Assembly: GCA_019359235.1 (NCBI GenBank)
Contig: JAHHHT010000002.1
Location: forward strand, 124,001-188,000
Reading direction: 5' to 3'
Origin: Oscillatoria princeps RMCB-10
GTDB lineage: Bacteria; Cyanobacteriota; Cyanobacteriia; Cyanobacteriales; Oscillatoriaceae
Length of the DNA stretch: 64,000 nt
The first letter of the stretch is position 1. Each line of letters begins with the position of its first letter. This document shows, piece after piece, positions 1-7,470 of the stretch. The notes beneath the pieces were generated by a model that ran no database searches, was not told where the DNA came from, and was given only the letters and a program-made list of their open reading frames with translations. The translations under genes were made by a program, and so were the position numbers.

Positions 1-1504
1 GCCATTCAGTTGACTCCACATCTCGATTCTTCAGGAAGTCATGCTTGCCGGCACGAGTCCCCCACAAATCAGAATGGCGAACTCTAGCGGGGGGGTGCTT
101 TCCTGGCTCCTTGATGAAAATTACCACACTCACCCCTTGCTGAATGTCAAACACATTCTGGTCGGGCGAGCCATCTGGGCTGGTTTCTCGTTTCTTGGCG
201 TTTCCGTGCAAATCCAGGACATAGATATCGGTGAAAGTCCGCATCAGGTTTTGACGCATTCCCCGAAAGGTTGGGCTGTCCAGGTAGCTGTGATTGGTAA
301 TGAAGGCTAATATCCCGCTGCCGGCTTGACCGATTAGCAACTGACCCAACCGGATGAATTTGACATAATCATCCAGCAAGTTTTTCGGGTTGCGCTCTCC
401 CAAGGGTTCCCCATCTATATAATAGTAGTCACGCACTAATCTGTCAAGCCGTTTATCTTGGCTGGCAGATTTGACTGCATAAGGGGGATTTCCCAAAACA
501 ACCCTGACCGGCAAGTCTTCGGTTGCGCCGGCTGCGCCTCCCTGAGCGAAGAGCGCCTCTGCCTTTTTCAGCGCTGAGTCTGGGGTGCTGGTGAGATAAA
601 TTCCTAGAGGGGGAGTGCCGGTGAGTTCATAGCCGAAGTTTTGCAGTTGCCAGCCGAGTTTGAGATGGGCGATTGCCCAGGGAGCCATCAGCAACTCAAA
701 GCCAAACAAGCGGGAAAGCAAATTTGACCGCAGGGACGAGTTTTCAGTGCCGGTTAAACCCTTTTCTTCCAGATTGCGGTAAATCTGACTCACCACATTA
801 TAAAGGAAAGTGCCGGTGCCGGTGGCGGGGTCAAGAATTTGCACTCGCGGCTGCTGGGTGCCTGGGTTTTGGGCGGTATCGGCTAATCCTAGGGGCAGAT
901 TAAAGCGATTTTTGAGAAGGGCATCCACTGAGCGGACAATATAGGACACCACCGGCTCTGGGGTGCAGTAAACGCCTCGCTTCTTGCGCAGAGATGCGTC
1001 ATAAGCGGCGAGGAAGATTTCATAGAAGTGGACAGCGGCGTCTTCTTGGCCGGTGCGGCGAGCGAAGTTTTCCAGAAAGCTGCCCATATCGACTTCCGCC
1101 AGCACTCGCACTAAGTCATCGATAGCGGAGTTGACTTGACTGATTAAATCTGTTTTAATAAGAGTGTTGAACAGGCGTTTCAAGAAGGGATTCGTTGCCG
1201 GGATGCCGGTGGCGGCGGTGTGCCGCGACCAGCACTCGCTCCCTGGCTCCGCCTGGGAACGAGAAGAAAGATTTTGAGCGTGACGAACTCTGGCGGCAAA
1301 TAACCCATAAGAAATGGTTTGGGCGTACATGTCGGCAAAGGCTTCGGTTTCTATATCGGAGAGGGAACTCTCGTTAAAAGCCTGCTTTAGCTGGTGGAAT
1401 TCCCCAGTGCCGGTTTCCCCGCTCATCGCTTCAGAGGTGGCGTCTTTGAGCGAGCGAGTTAATAGGGCCATTTGCTCAGCTAGGGCTTCTGGAGTGCTAA
1501 TCAT
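1..1504 (-). CDS. N6-adenine DNA methyltransferase, type IIG/ISP-like R-M enzyme (partial, runs off left edge)
   Basis: From ATG at 1504 the minus strand is open for 501 codons to the window edge, so the C-terminus is missing. The product looks like the SAM-dependent methyltransferase part of a single-chain restriction-modification enzyme. Visible motifs are GVYCTPEPVVSYIV (about residues 177-190), motif I DPATGTGTF (about 225-233) and catalytic motif IV NPPY (about 339-342), followed by the helical segment typical of the family. Target would be adenine N6 in DNA (family knowledge). An in-frame stop lies just upstream (1565-1567) and no other start codon lies between, so 1504 is the likely start; a GAGGAG directly abuts it. 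Whether a nuclease domain follows cannot be seen. About residues 80-91 are encoded by a dispersed palindromic repeat (1235-1263). Confidence 0.9.
   Translation of the reverse strand, partial: MISTPEALAEQMALLTRSLKDATSEAMSGETGTGEFHQLKQAFNESSLSDIETEAFADMYAQTISYGLFAARVRHAQNLSSRSQAEPGSECWSRHTAATGIPATNPFLKRLFNTLIKTDLISQVNSAIDDLVRVLAEVDMGSFLENFARRTGQEDAAVHFYEIFLAAYDASLRKKRGVYCTPEPVVSYIVRSVDALLKNRFNLPLGLADTAQNPGTQQPRVQILDPATGTGTFLYNVVSQIYRNLEEKGLTGTENSSLRSNLLSRLFGFELLMAPWAIAHLKLGWQLQNFGYELTGTPPLGIYLTSTPDSALKKAEALFAQGGAAGATEDLPVRVVLGNPPYAVKSASQDKRLDRLVRDYYYIDGEPLGERNPKNLLDDYVKFIRLGQLLIGQAGSGILAFITNHSYLDSPTFRGMRQNLMRTFTDIYVLDLHGNAKKRETSPDGSPDQNVFDIQQGVSVVIFIKEPGKHPPARVRHSDLWGTRAGKHDFLKNRDVESTEW
1235..1263. 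repeat. Dispersed palindrome inside the methyltransferase gene
   Basis: A 29-bp copy of the GTTCCCAGGC...GCCTGGGAAC palindrome, with one arm slightly decayed (CTCCCTGGC). Other copies lie at 1847, 2415, 13744, 22893 and 48349. It is read in frame as part of the methyltransferase. Confidence 0.75.
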
Positions 1505-1936
1505 CTCCTCTGTGGATTGTGCTGGATTGATTGGGTGCCGGTGGCCTTTTTTGGGGGTAGTATGTTACGAAAGGCAACCCCTCACCCCCCAAACCCTTCT
1601 CCCACAAGGGGAGAGGGGGGGGTTGAGCCGGCTGATATGGGGCTGCCGGCACAACGGGATGCAATTACTATATTAACAGACGCGATCAGGAGTTTTTCGA
1701 TGATTCCAGCGGTTTCTACCATTCCTCTGCAGCAACTCGCTTCTGGAGATCGCCTCTCCCTGCAAGTCTATAAAGAAAGCCGGCGCTCAACCGGGCAAAA
1801 AGGTCTACCTGCAATCTAACCTGCACGGGGCTGAAATTGTTCTCTTGTTCCCAGGCTCTGCCTGGGAACGCCCTCTGGAGGCTCTGCCTCCTTTCAAGGG
1901 AAAAGCAGGTTAAAAGCCTAACACCTTACTACAAAC
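1505..1936. other. Intergenic, no supported gene
   Basis: I see no convincing gene here. A C-rich palindromic stretch (about 1573-1622, CCCCTCACCCCCC and GGGGAGAGGGGGG) and one two-hairpin repeat (1847-1894) occupy much of it; the plus-strand open frames are built from these repeats. Confidence 0.5.
1847..1894. repeat. Two-hairpin composite dispersed repeat, copy A
   Basis: Two adjacent palindromes: GTTCCCAGGC TCT GCCTGGGAAC (1847-1869) and GGAGGC TCT GCCTCC (1877-1891), with a short linker. Copy B at 2392-2440 is the same pair in opposite orientation and copy C is at 22891-22942. Confidence 0.8.
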
Positions 1937-2065
1937 TTTGGGCTAAAGCCCTACTACAAACTTTGGGGCTAAAGCCCTACTACGAACTTTGGGGCTAAAG
2001 CCCTAGTACAAACTTTGGGGCTAAAGCCCTACTACAAACTTTGGGGCTAAAGCCCTACTACAAAC
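1937..2065. repeat. 26-bp tandem repeat array (5 copies)
   Basis: Five head-to-tail copies of a unit with core GGGCTAAAGCCCTACTAC followed by AAAC; the first copy is 25 bp, the others 26 bp. GGGCTAAAGCCC is itself a palindrome. There are no spacers, so this is not a CRISPR. The same unit forms the larger array at 7211-7470 and degenerate copies near 16741-16850. Confidence 0.9.
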
Positions 2066-2071
2066 TTTGGC

Positions 2072-2266
2072 TTATTCCTTCTCATCTCTTTTTAACCGGC
2101 GGCTTTCTATCTTGGCGGTCTTTTTAACAGCCCGCTTTTTCATCTGCTGGATTTCAGCCAGCACCCGCCGCCACTCCGCCGCTATCTCCTTTGCCGAATC
2201 ATCGGCATGAAATTCCAGATAGGTGACTGTCTTGCGTATTAAATACTCGAATTCTGCCGGTGTCAT
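2072..2266 (-). CDS. Small hypothetical protein (64 aa)
   Basis: An open frame of 64 codons starting with MTPAEFEYLIRKTVTYLEF and ending in a lysine/arginine-rich tail (MKKRAVKKTAKIESRRLKR). The composition is protein-like: an acidic-amphipathic helix-rich N-terminal half and a basic C-terminal helix. No family was recognised and no clear ribosome-binding site precedes the ATG. It lies between a tandem-repeat array (its stop is 7 bp from the last unit) and a two-hairpin repeat. It could be a small nucleic-acid-binding or antitoxin-like protein, but nothing in the sequence proves this. Confidence 0.45.
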   Translation of the reverse strand: MTPAEFEYLIRKTVTYLEFHADDSAKEIAAEWRRVLAEIQQMKKRAVKKTAKIESRRLKRDEKE

Positions 2267-2391
2267 GGGATTCTAAAGCCTGCCCAGGCTAACCTTGTCT
2301 GTACAGCCGCGAATTCTATGAGCTTATTGGCGAATTAATGGGGGATTATCTCCCCCGCAAAGGGGAATATTGGTTCATGGGTGGGAGAGAA

Positions 2392-2440
2392 GGAGGCAGA
2401 GCCTCCAAATAGGCGTTCCCAGGCAGAGCCTGGGAACGAG
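2392..2440. repeat. Two-hairpin composite dispersed repeat, copy B (inverted)
   Basis: GGAGGCAGAGCCTCC (2392-2406) followed by the GTTCCCAGGCAGAGCCTGGGAAC palindrome (2415-2437): the same two hairpins as 1847-1894 on the other strand. The remainder of the 2267-2626 gap holds no supported gene. Confidence 0.8.
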
Positions 2441-2626
2441 GAAAAACGAGGAAAAACCGGGCAGATTTTGAGAGTCTCCCGCTGCTCTTAGCCCGCGCAG
2501 GCGGGCTTTGTTTGTGTAGCCGCGATTTCCAATCGCCAGGCAAGTAGCAAAACCGGCCCCTACAAGTTGACCAAATAGATGCAACCCGATATAATATAAT
2601 GAAACACCGGCACCTCTTGCCGGCAG

Positions 2627-3031
2627 TCAAGCTTCTACCGCTACAGTGGACAGTCCCGCCAGATTATCATCCCGCGTGGTGCCGATGATGTAGATGTCAA
2701 CCTTGCCGGTGCCGACTCGATACACTTTAATATGGCTCAGGTGATATTTTAGGAAATTTTTCAGGATGTGATATCTCCCCACTGTCGCTTTTTCTTTTTC
2801 AGTTTGCTCGTCTCGCTGTTGCAGTGCCGGTGCGAATAACTCATCAAAATCCACGACTTCCACCGGCGTGTTTTGGGGATGATGGCTCAGTTGCAGCAGT
2901 TGCCTTGGCGTGATGGCTGCGGTTTCCCAGGCAAAGACTTGAAAGGGATAAAAATCCTTTTTGCTTATCCAGAACAGCCCGTCTGTTAAGTCCGCTAGCT
3001 TGTCTGTCAGTGATGAATTGATCGCGATCAT
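2627..3031 (-). CDS. nuiA: NuiA-family nuclease inhibitor
   Basis: A 134-residue protein, the usual length for the nuclease A inhibitor family described in Anabaena, where NuiA binds and blocks the sugar-non-specific nuclease NucA. Family-like segments are LADLTDGLFWIS near the N-terminus, the YPFQVFAWE strand, a C-terminal VYRVGTGKVDIYIIG strand and the ending NLAGLSTVAVEA. The acidic, small, single-domain character fits a cytoplasmic inhibitor. No nucA gene lies in the window, so the partner must be elsewhere or the protein must act on another target. No strong Shine-Dalgarno precedes ATG 3031. Confidence 0.8.
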   Translation of the reverse strand: MIAINSSLTDKLADLTDGLFWISKKDFYPFQVFAWETAAITPRQLLQLSHHPQNTPVEVVDFDELFAPALQQRDEQTEKEKATVGRYHILKNFLKYHLSHIKVYRVGTGKVDIYIIGTTRDDNLAGLSTVAVEA

Positions 3032-3375
3032 GTGCTTTGAATAGATATAGGGCTATCCTAACTCTATCACAGGAAAATTTTCACCGGCTGGCTGACAGTC
3101 GCCGGCAAGCCATTCCCGACCGTCCCGGTGCGTCTATTTTGCATATATATTGCTGTCGCTGCGGTAAACCTGCTATCAAAACCGGCTTCCCCAGAGATAT
3201 GGGCAACCGCGTGCGTAGGGGGGGGCTCACCCGAAATGTCTGTATAAGCTGTTACACTTTTAATATACTTATTGCAAAAAGGAAGCAGAGCCGACCGAGG
3301 CGCGTACCCGCCCCCACCCCCACCCGCCGCAGGGGCGGGTGAGCGCCGAACTCTCCGCACACGGAGGAAGGGCTG
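3032..3375. other. Intergenic, GC-skewed, no supported gene
   Basis: The open frames here are low-complexity. A C-rich palindromic stretch lies near 3307-3341 (CCCGCCCCCACCCCC against GGGGCGGGT). No recognisable gene or RNA was found. Confidence 0.4.
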
Positions 3376-3600
3376 TCACAAACCCGCCCCCGCCCTATAG
3401 CACACTTTGCGCGTTTTGAGAATCTTACCGTCGGCAGATTCACAAACCTTAAAGTTCCGGCATAATGGATAACCATAAATGCCTCGTTTAATGCCTCCTT
3501 CTTTAAAGTCGATATCAATCCCGCCAACTTCTTTGAGGCGGGTTCTTTTTTTTTCGGGCCCTCGTCCCGCCACACCGGCAGCCCTAAATGCTGCCCGCAA
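3376..3600 (-). pseudogene. Probable gene remnant (54 coding-like residues), unknown family
   Basis: The last 54 codons of this 74-codon frame look coding: RLKEVGGIDIDFKEGGIKRG, then YGYPLCRNFKVC and ILKTRKVCYRAGAGL. The first 20 residues are an Arg/Ala/Gly-rich stretch with no protein character and no ribosome-binding site. The fragment begins 28 bp after the hcp stop. I do not recognise the family. It may be the 3' end of a decayed mobile or hypothetical gene; a short intact gene is less likely. Confidence 0.3.
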
Positions 3601-3628
3601 GGGGTGCCGGTGGGAAGCGGGTAACTCC

Positions 3629-5281
3629 TTAAGCTTCTACAGGAGTGCCCAGACAAGCTGCCAAATCCGCATCCGGCGTCGTAATCGCCTTCAGGCCGTA
3701 TTTTTCCGACAGCAGCTTGAACACATTCGGCGAGATAAACGCCGGCATGGTTGGCCCCAAGCGGATATTATGTATCCCCAGATACAGCAGCGTCAGCAAA
3801 ATAGCCACGGCCTTTTGTTCGTACCACGACAGGATGAACGACAGCGGCAGATCGTTGACGCCCACCTCGAAGGCATTCGCCAGCGCCAAGGCAATCTGCA
3901 CCGCCGAGTAGGCGTCATTGCACTGGCCAACATCCATCAGCCGGGGAATCCCGTGAATATCTCCCATTTCCTGGTCAAAGAAGCGGAACTTGCCGCAGGC
4001 GAGAGTCAGCACCACGCAGTCTTGCGGCACCTTTTCCACCAACTCGCTGTAGTAGTTGCGGACTGGTTTGGCACCGTCGCAACCGCCCACTAAGAAAAAG
4101 TGGCGAATCTCTCCCCGTTTGACGGCTTCAATCACAACACCTGCAACGCCGAGCACCGCATTGCGGGCAAAGCCGGTGGTGACGCTACCCCTGTCGCTAT
4201 CTTCGGCAAATCCAGGCATCGCCAGCGCCAGCGCAATCACCGGCGCGTAGTCGCGGCTGTCCAGATGCGCCACTCCTGGCCAACCCACCGGCCCCAGCGT
4301 GAAAACCCGGTCTTTATAAGAATCGTGGGGCGGCATCAGGCAGTTGGTGGTCATCACAATCGCGCCCGGAAATGCTGGGAACTCTTTCGTCTGGTTCTGC
4401 CAAGCAGTGCCGTAGTGAGCGTAAAGGTGCGGGTATTTTTGCTTCAACCCCGGATAGCCGTGCGCCGGCAGCATTTCCCCGTGGGTGTAGATGTAGATGC
4501 CTTTGCCTTCCGTTTGTTTGAGCAGTTCTTCCAGGTCTTTCAAATCGTGGCCAGACACTAAGATGGCCTTGCCTTGCTTGGCACCCAGGGGGACGGGTGT
4601 GGGGACGGGATGGCCATAGGTGCCGGTGTTGGCGGCGTCCAGAAGCTGCATCGCCAGCAGGTTAATCTCGCCAACTTTCAGGGCGATACCCACCCAGTCT
4701 TCCAGCGACAGCTCTTGACTGTCAAGGCTGGCTAAGGCTTCGTGGAGGAAAGCGCCAATAGCCGGGTCTTCGTGGCCCAAGTGTCCGGCGTGGTAGGCGT
4801 AGGCGGCAATCCCTTTGATGCCGTAAAGGACAGTGAGTTTCAGGGAGAAGATGTCTGTGTTGCGACCGGCTTTGGAGATGAACTCGAATTCCACATCTTT
4901 GCCTTGCTGCACCAAACCTTCTAGGGTTTGCGCCGGCTCAAAGGTGGCTGGGCCTTCTGGGATGGCCAGGTGGGGGGCGATTGCCCGGACTTGGGCTTTC
5001 AAGGCGTCCCGCAGCGCTACTGACCGGTTGATATACTCGATAAATCTCTGCGCGTCGAAATCAACATTCGTGAGGGTGGAAAACAGCGTTTCGCAGGTGA
5101 AGGCGTCAACTTCGCGGCTGACGACGCCCACCTGGCGAGCGGCGAGGGCCACTTGTCCGAGCCCCCGCAGCGTGTAGGTCAGCAAATCTTGCAGGGCGTC
5201 CACTTCCGGGCTTTTGCCGCAAGCTCCCCATTTGTAGCAGGCTTCTCCTGCGGCAGTTTGTTCGCACTGGCTGCAAAACAT
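3629..5281 (-). CDS. hcp: Hydroxylamine reductase / hybrid-cluster protein
   Basis: This 550-residue protein matches the usual length of Hcp (prismane protein), a cytoplasmic Fe-S enzyme that reduces hydroxylamine and, in enterobacteria, nitric oxide. The N-terminus CSQCEQTAAGEACYKWGACGK carries the cubane-cluster cysteines (C3, C6, C15, C21). Hybrid-cluster ligands are visible in order: VSGHDLKDLEELL (His), THGEMLPAHGYP (Glu), MTTNCLMPP, VGGCDGAK, TLACGKFRFF and GQCNDAYSA (Cys), and WYEQKAVAILLTLL (Glu). GGAG lies about 8 nt upstream of ATG 5281. A Crp/Fnr gene is divergently oriented upstream, with a perfect FNR-like palindrome between them. Together they suggest induction under low oxygen or nitrosative stress. 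All motifs are intact. Confidence 0.95.
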   Translation of the reverse strand: MFCSQCEQTAAGEACYKWGACGKSPEVDALQDLLTYTLRGLGQVALAARQVGVVSREVDAFTCETLFSTLTNVDFDAQRFIEYINRSVALRDALKAQVRAIAPHLAIPEGPATFEPAQTLEGLVQQGKDVEFEFISKAGRNTDIFSLKLTVLYGIKGIAAYAYHAGHLGHEDPAIGAFLHEALASLDSQELSLEDWVGIALKVGEINLLAMQLLDAANTGTYGHPVPTPVPLGAKQGKAILVSGHDLKDLEELLKQTEGKGIYIYTHGEMLPAHGYPGLKQKYPHLYAHYGTAWQNQTKEFPAFPGAIVMTTNCLMPPHDSYKDRVFTLGPVGWPGVAHLDSRDYAPVIALALAMPGFAEDSDRGSVTTGFARNAVLGVAGVVIEAVKRGEIRHFFLVGGCDGAKPVRNYYSELVEKVPQDCVVLTLACGKFRFFDQEMGDIHGIPRLMDVGQCNDAYSAVQIALALANAFEVGVNDLPLSFILSWYEQKAVAILLTLLYLGIHNIRLGPTMPAFISPNVFKLLSEKYGLKAITTPDADLAACLGTPVEA

Positions 5282-5321
5282 AGGTCACATCTCCAAAGCG
5301 TCACTTTCGTGTTCTGATACC

Positions 5322-5327
5322 ACTGTA
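5322..5327 (-). promoter_or_regulatory. Candidate -10 box of the hcp promoter
   Basis: On the minus strand these bases read TACAGT, a 4/6 match to TATAAT. A start about 7 nt downstream would place the FNR-like palindrome (5351-5364) centred near -42, the class II activator position. Confidence 0.4.
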
Positions 5328-5350
5328 TGACCGGCACGCGGGAAAGCGCT

Positions 5351-5364
5351 TTGACTTAAGTCAA
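5351..5364. promoter_or_regulatory. Crp/Fnr-family operator upstream of hcp
   Basis: TTGACTTAAGTCAA is a perfect 14-bp inverted repeat matching the FNR/DNR half-site layout TTGAN6TCAA. It lies 70 bp upstream of the hcp start codon and 429 bp upstream of the likely start of the divergent Crp/Fnr regulator, its most likely binder (inference). Confidence 0.65.
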
Positions 5365-5482
5365 TCTTTACAAGAAATCCGGGATTTCACCGGCTGCCGG
5401 CATTCCCCAGAAAGGCTGCAAAACTCTGCCGGTGCTTGAGTTGCGCCGGTTGCCCCTCGCGATTCTTTTTTCACGAGCTTGC

Positions 5483-5510
5483 TTGACATTGCTTTAAGAT
5501 TTTTTACAAT
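5483..5510 (+). promoter_or_regulatory. Candidate sigma-70 promoter, plus strand
   Basis: TTGACA (5483-5488), a 16-bp spacer and TACAAT (5505-5510). Transcription would start near 5517 and give a leader of about 275 nt before the regulator's GTG start. The leader holds two dispersed palindromes (5572-5600 and 5732-5758). Confidence 0.4.
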
Positions 5511-5571
5511 CTTCCACCGTATTCTGCAGGAGTTAAGCACAATTTACTACTAAGCACAAATACTCGCAGCC

Positions 5572-5600
5572 GGGTGCGTTCCACAGAGCGGAACGCACCC
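5572..5600. repeat. GGGTGCGTT palindromic repeat, copy 1
   Basis: GGGTGCGTTCC and GGAACGCACCC flank a short loop. Other copies are at 22982-23016, 25779-25813 and 37281-37344; loops differ between copies while the arms are kept. Confidence 0.8.
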
Positions 5601-5731
5601 TACAGAGCTTATTGACAAAAGCAGTTTGACGCCGAGCGTCACGCTACAGGACAGGGTGGAATGCTCGCAGCCGGTGGAAACTTGCCATCTTTAAAACTGC
5701 ATGCTAAACTGCTTTGAACTTGCCAAAGTAG

Positions 5732-5758
5732 GGTGGGTGACGCGCAGCGTCACCCACC
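5732..5758. repeat. GGTGGGTGACGCG palindromic repeat, copy 1
   Basis: GGTGGGTGACGC and GCGTCACCCACC form a hairpin. A second copy is at 16508-16536. It would encode the first residues of the Crp/Fnr frame if the upstream ATG (5733) were used, which argues for the downstream GTG. Confidence 0.8.
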
Positions 5759-5792
5759 GGCAGGACTGTCCAACCGGCTCGACAGCTTAAAC

Positions 5793-6506
5793 GTGAACAA
5801 CCAACCTGCTGAACTCACTGAATTTCTCGCCCAAACCCAGATGTTTCGGGGTTTGCCTCAAAACCAGCTGGACGCCTTGGCTAATATTGCCGTCAAGCAA
5901 AGCTATCAAAAAGGTGAGGCACTCTTCTGGGAAGGGGATGAAGGTGTTGGTTTTTTTGTGGTTGTTAAAGGGAGGGTGAAAGTCTTTAAGTTCTCTCCTG
6001 AAGGGAAAGAGCAGATTTTGCGAATATTCGCAGCCGGCGAGCATTTTGCGGAGGTGCCGGCGTTTGACGGTCAAGCTTTTCCGGCTTCAGCTGAGGCGCT
6101 GGAGGCGAGCGATGTGCTGCTGTTCCGCCGCACTGCTTTTTTGGAACTGTTGCAGCAGCACCCAACTCTAGCTATCAATATGCTCGCTATTTTTGCGGGG
6201 CACTTGCGCCGGTTCGCTCAGCTGATTGAAGACCTTTCGCTGAAGGAGGTGCCGGAGCGTTTGGCTGCTTATTTGCTGTATTTGAGCGAAGGATCGGGCA
6301 CGGGGGAGGAAGTGGAATTGGACATCACTAAGGGGCAGCTGGCTGCTTTTCTGGGGACGATTCCGGAAACGCTATCGCGGGTGTTTGGGCGGCTTGCCGG
6401 TGAAAAGCTGATTGCTATAGATGGAGCGAAAATTAAGTTGCTAGACCGCCAAAAGTTAATGTTATTAGCGGAGGGGAGATTGAAAGTTAAAGGTGAAAAA
6501 AATTAA
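5793..6506 (+). CDS. Crp/Fnr-family transcriptional regulator
   Basis: About 237 residues from GTG 5793. Domain order is a cyclic-nucleotide-binding-like beta roll (QNQLDALANIAVKQSYQKG to about residue 125), a long dimer helix, and a C-terminal winged helix-turn-helix with TKGQLAAFLGTIPETLSRVF. No N-terminal cysteine cluster of classical FNR is present, so direct oxygen sensing by an Fe-S cluster is unlikely; a DNR/NnrR/HcpR-like sensor is a better guess (inference). The frame is also open from ATG 5733, but those 20 codons lie largely in a dispersed palindrome, so GTG 5793 (no strong SD) is preferred. The gene is divergent from hcp with a TTGAC-N4-GTCAA operator between, suggesting it regulates hcp. 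Confidence 0.85.
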   Translation: MNNQPAELTEFLAQTQMFRGLPQNQLDALANIAVKQSYQKGEALFWEGDEGVGFFVVVKGRVKVFKFSPEGKEQILRIFAAGEHFAEVPAFDGQAFPASAEALEASDVLLFRRTAFLELLQQHPTLAINMLAIFAGHLRRFAQLIEDLSLKEVPERLAAYLLYLSEGSGTGEEVELDITKGQLAAFLGTIPETLSRVFGRLAGEKLIAIDGAKIKLLDRQKLMLLAEGRLKVKGEKN

Positions 6507-6600
6507 ATCGTGGCGGTTTCCGTGGGTGGTGCCGGTGTCAGGAGGGCGGCCACGGGGGGCCGCCCCTACTATAGCGTTTCTATTTGAGTTGTGAAAGCGT

Positions 6601-6633
6601 AGAAACCGGGTTTCTTCCAGAAACCCGGTTTCT
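6601..6633. repeat. AGAAACC(C/G)GGTTTCT hairpin, between convergent genes
   Basis: A perfect 15-bp stem with loop TCC, located 95 bp after the regulator stop and 69 bp from the stop of the convergent 6702-7163 gene. The same stem occurs near 20010, 31184, 45193 and 52681. It may act as a transcript-end hairpin, though no T-run follows here. Confidence 0.75.
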
Positions 6634-6701
6634 GGCCCCCTGAGGTTTCACAAATCATTTATAACTGCTAGATCAGCGGACGCGATTAAATTAAATTGGT
6701 A

Positions 6702-7163
6702 TTAGTTAGCCTCCGGTCCTTTGAGCAGATTCAACTCCCTGCACTTAGCTTCTGCCTGTTCGTAGGCATTTTTGTAGTCACTGCCGCCTAACATTACGTC
6801 GCCATAGTATTCATAAGGTGGAGCTCCATAAATGGGAAGTGGGTCATCCTCTGGATAGTCTTCCTGAGATTCTTCTATTATGGCTTTAAGTTTCTTGACG
6901 GTGAGGCGCTGTGCGGGAAAGTAGTAGAGTTCGCTTTTGTGGAGGTGGGGAAAGGTGGGATCGACAATCCGCTCTTCAAGCTCAATCCAACTGTATTCGA
7001 GGGGTTTGTACGGCGCTCCCGCAAAAGCCAAAAAGCCTTGGACGTATAGGGAACCCTTGGTGGATAATGCTGCCTTATAAGCATTGTCAAAGCAGTTAGT
7101 AGCCTTGCTGTTGATGCGGGCAGCAATTTCTCTGGAGAGAGTCTCATCGAGTGGTTTGGTCAT
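6702..7163 (-). CDS. Hypothetical protein (153 aa)
   Basis: A coherent 153-residue cytoplasmic protein with no signal peptide or membrane segment. A segment NCFDNAYKAAL, then YVQGFLAFAG, then SWIELEERIVDPTFP resembles the pattern seen in small papain-fold-like proteins that combine an N-terminal Cys-Asn, a central beta strand and a W(I/L)E-IVDPT strand (weak analogy, not a confirmed family). The C-terminal third is acidic and tyrosine-rich (PPYEYYGDVM). It is convergent with the Crp/Fnr gene and followed upstream by the large 26-bp repeat array. AAGGA lies upstream of ATG 7163 at a somewhat long spacing. Confidence 0.65.
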   Translation of the reverse strand: MTKPLDETLSREIAARINSKATNCFDNAYKAALSTKGSLYVQGFLAFAGAPYKPLEYSWIELEERIVDPTFPHLHKSELYYFPAQRLTVKKLKAIIEESQEDYPEDDPLPIYGAPPYEYYGDVMLGGSDYKNAYEQAEAKCRELNLLKGPEAN

Positions 7164-7210
7164 ATCTGATGGATTTCCTTAATGGCGCGTTACCCAGACA
7201 GTGCGCTGCC

Positions 7211-7470
7211 TGTGGGGCTAAAGCCCTACTACAAACTTTGGGGCTAAAGCCCTACTACAAACTGTGGGGCTAAAGCCCTACTACAAACTGTGGGGCTAAA
7301 GCCCTAGTACAAATGCTGGGGCTAAAGCCCTACTACAAACTGTGGGGCTAAAGCCCTACTACAAACTGTGGGGCTAAAGCCCTACTACAAACTGTGGGGC
7401 TAAAGCCCTACTACAAACTGTGGGGCTAAAGCCCTACTACAAACTGTGGGGCTAAAGCCCTACTACAAAC
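7211..7470. repeat. 26-bp tandem repeat array (10 copies)
   Basis: Ten head-to-tail units with an exact 26-bp period and core GGGCTAAAGCCCTACTAC. Units 1, 3 and 6-10 begin TGTGG; unit 2 begins TTTGG, and units 4 and 5 carry single changes. No spacers separate units. It lies upstream of the 6702-7163 gene and 569 bp before the next plus-strand gene. Confidence 0.95.

Noticed and set aside
3037-3342. 101-codon plus-strand frame with CxxC-like cysteines
   Set aside because: Ends in a low-complexity Pro/Arg run from the C-rich palindrome and lacks a start context; CCRCGKP is probably chance.
5733-5792. ATG 5733 as the start of the Crp/Fnr gene
   Set aside because: The extra 20 residues are largely encoded by the GGTGGGTGACGCG palindrome and match no Crp/Fnr feature; GTG 5793 gives a normal length.
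7211-7470. CRISPR array
   Set aside because: Units are contiguous with no variable spacers and no cas genes are present.
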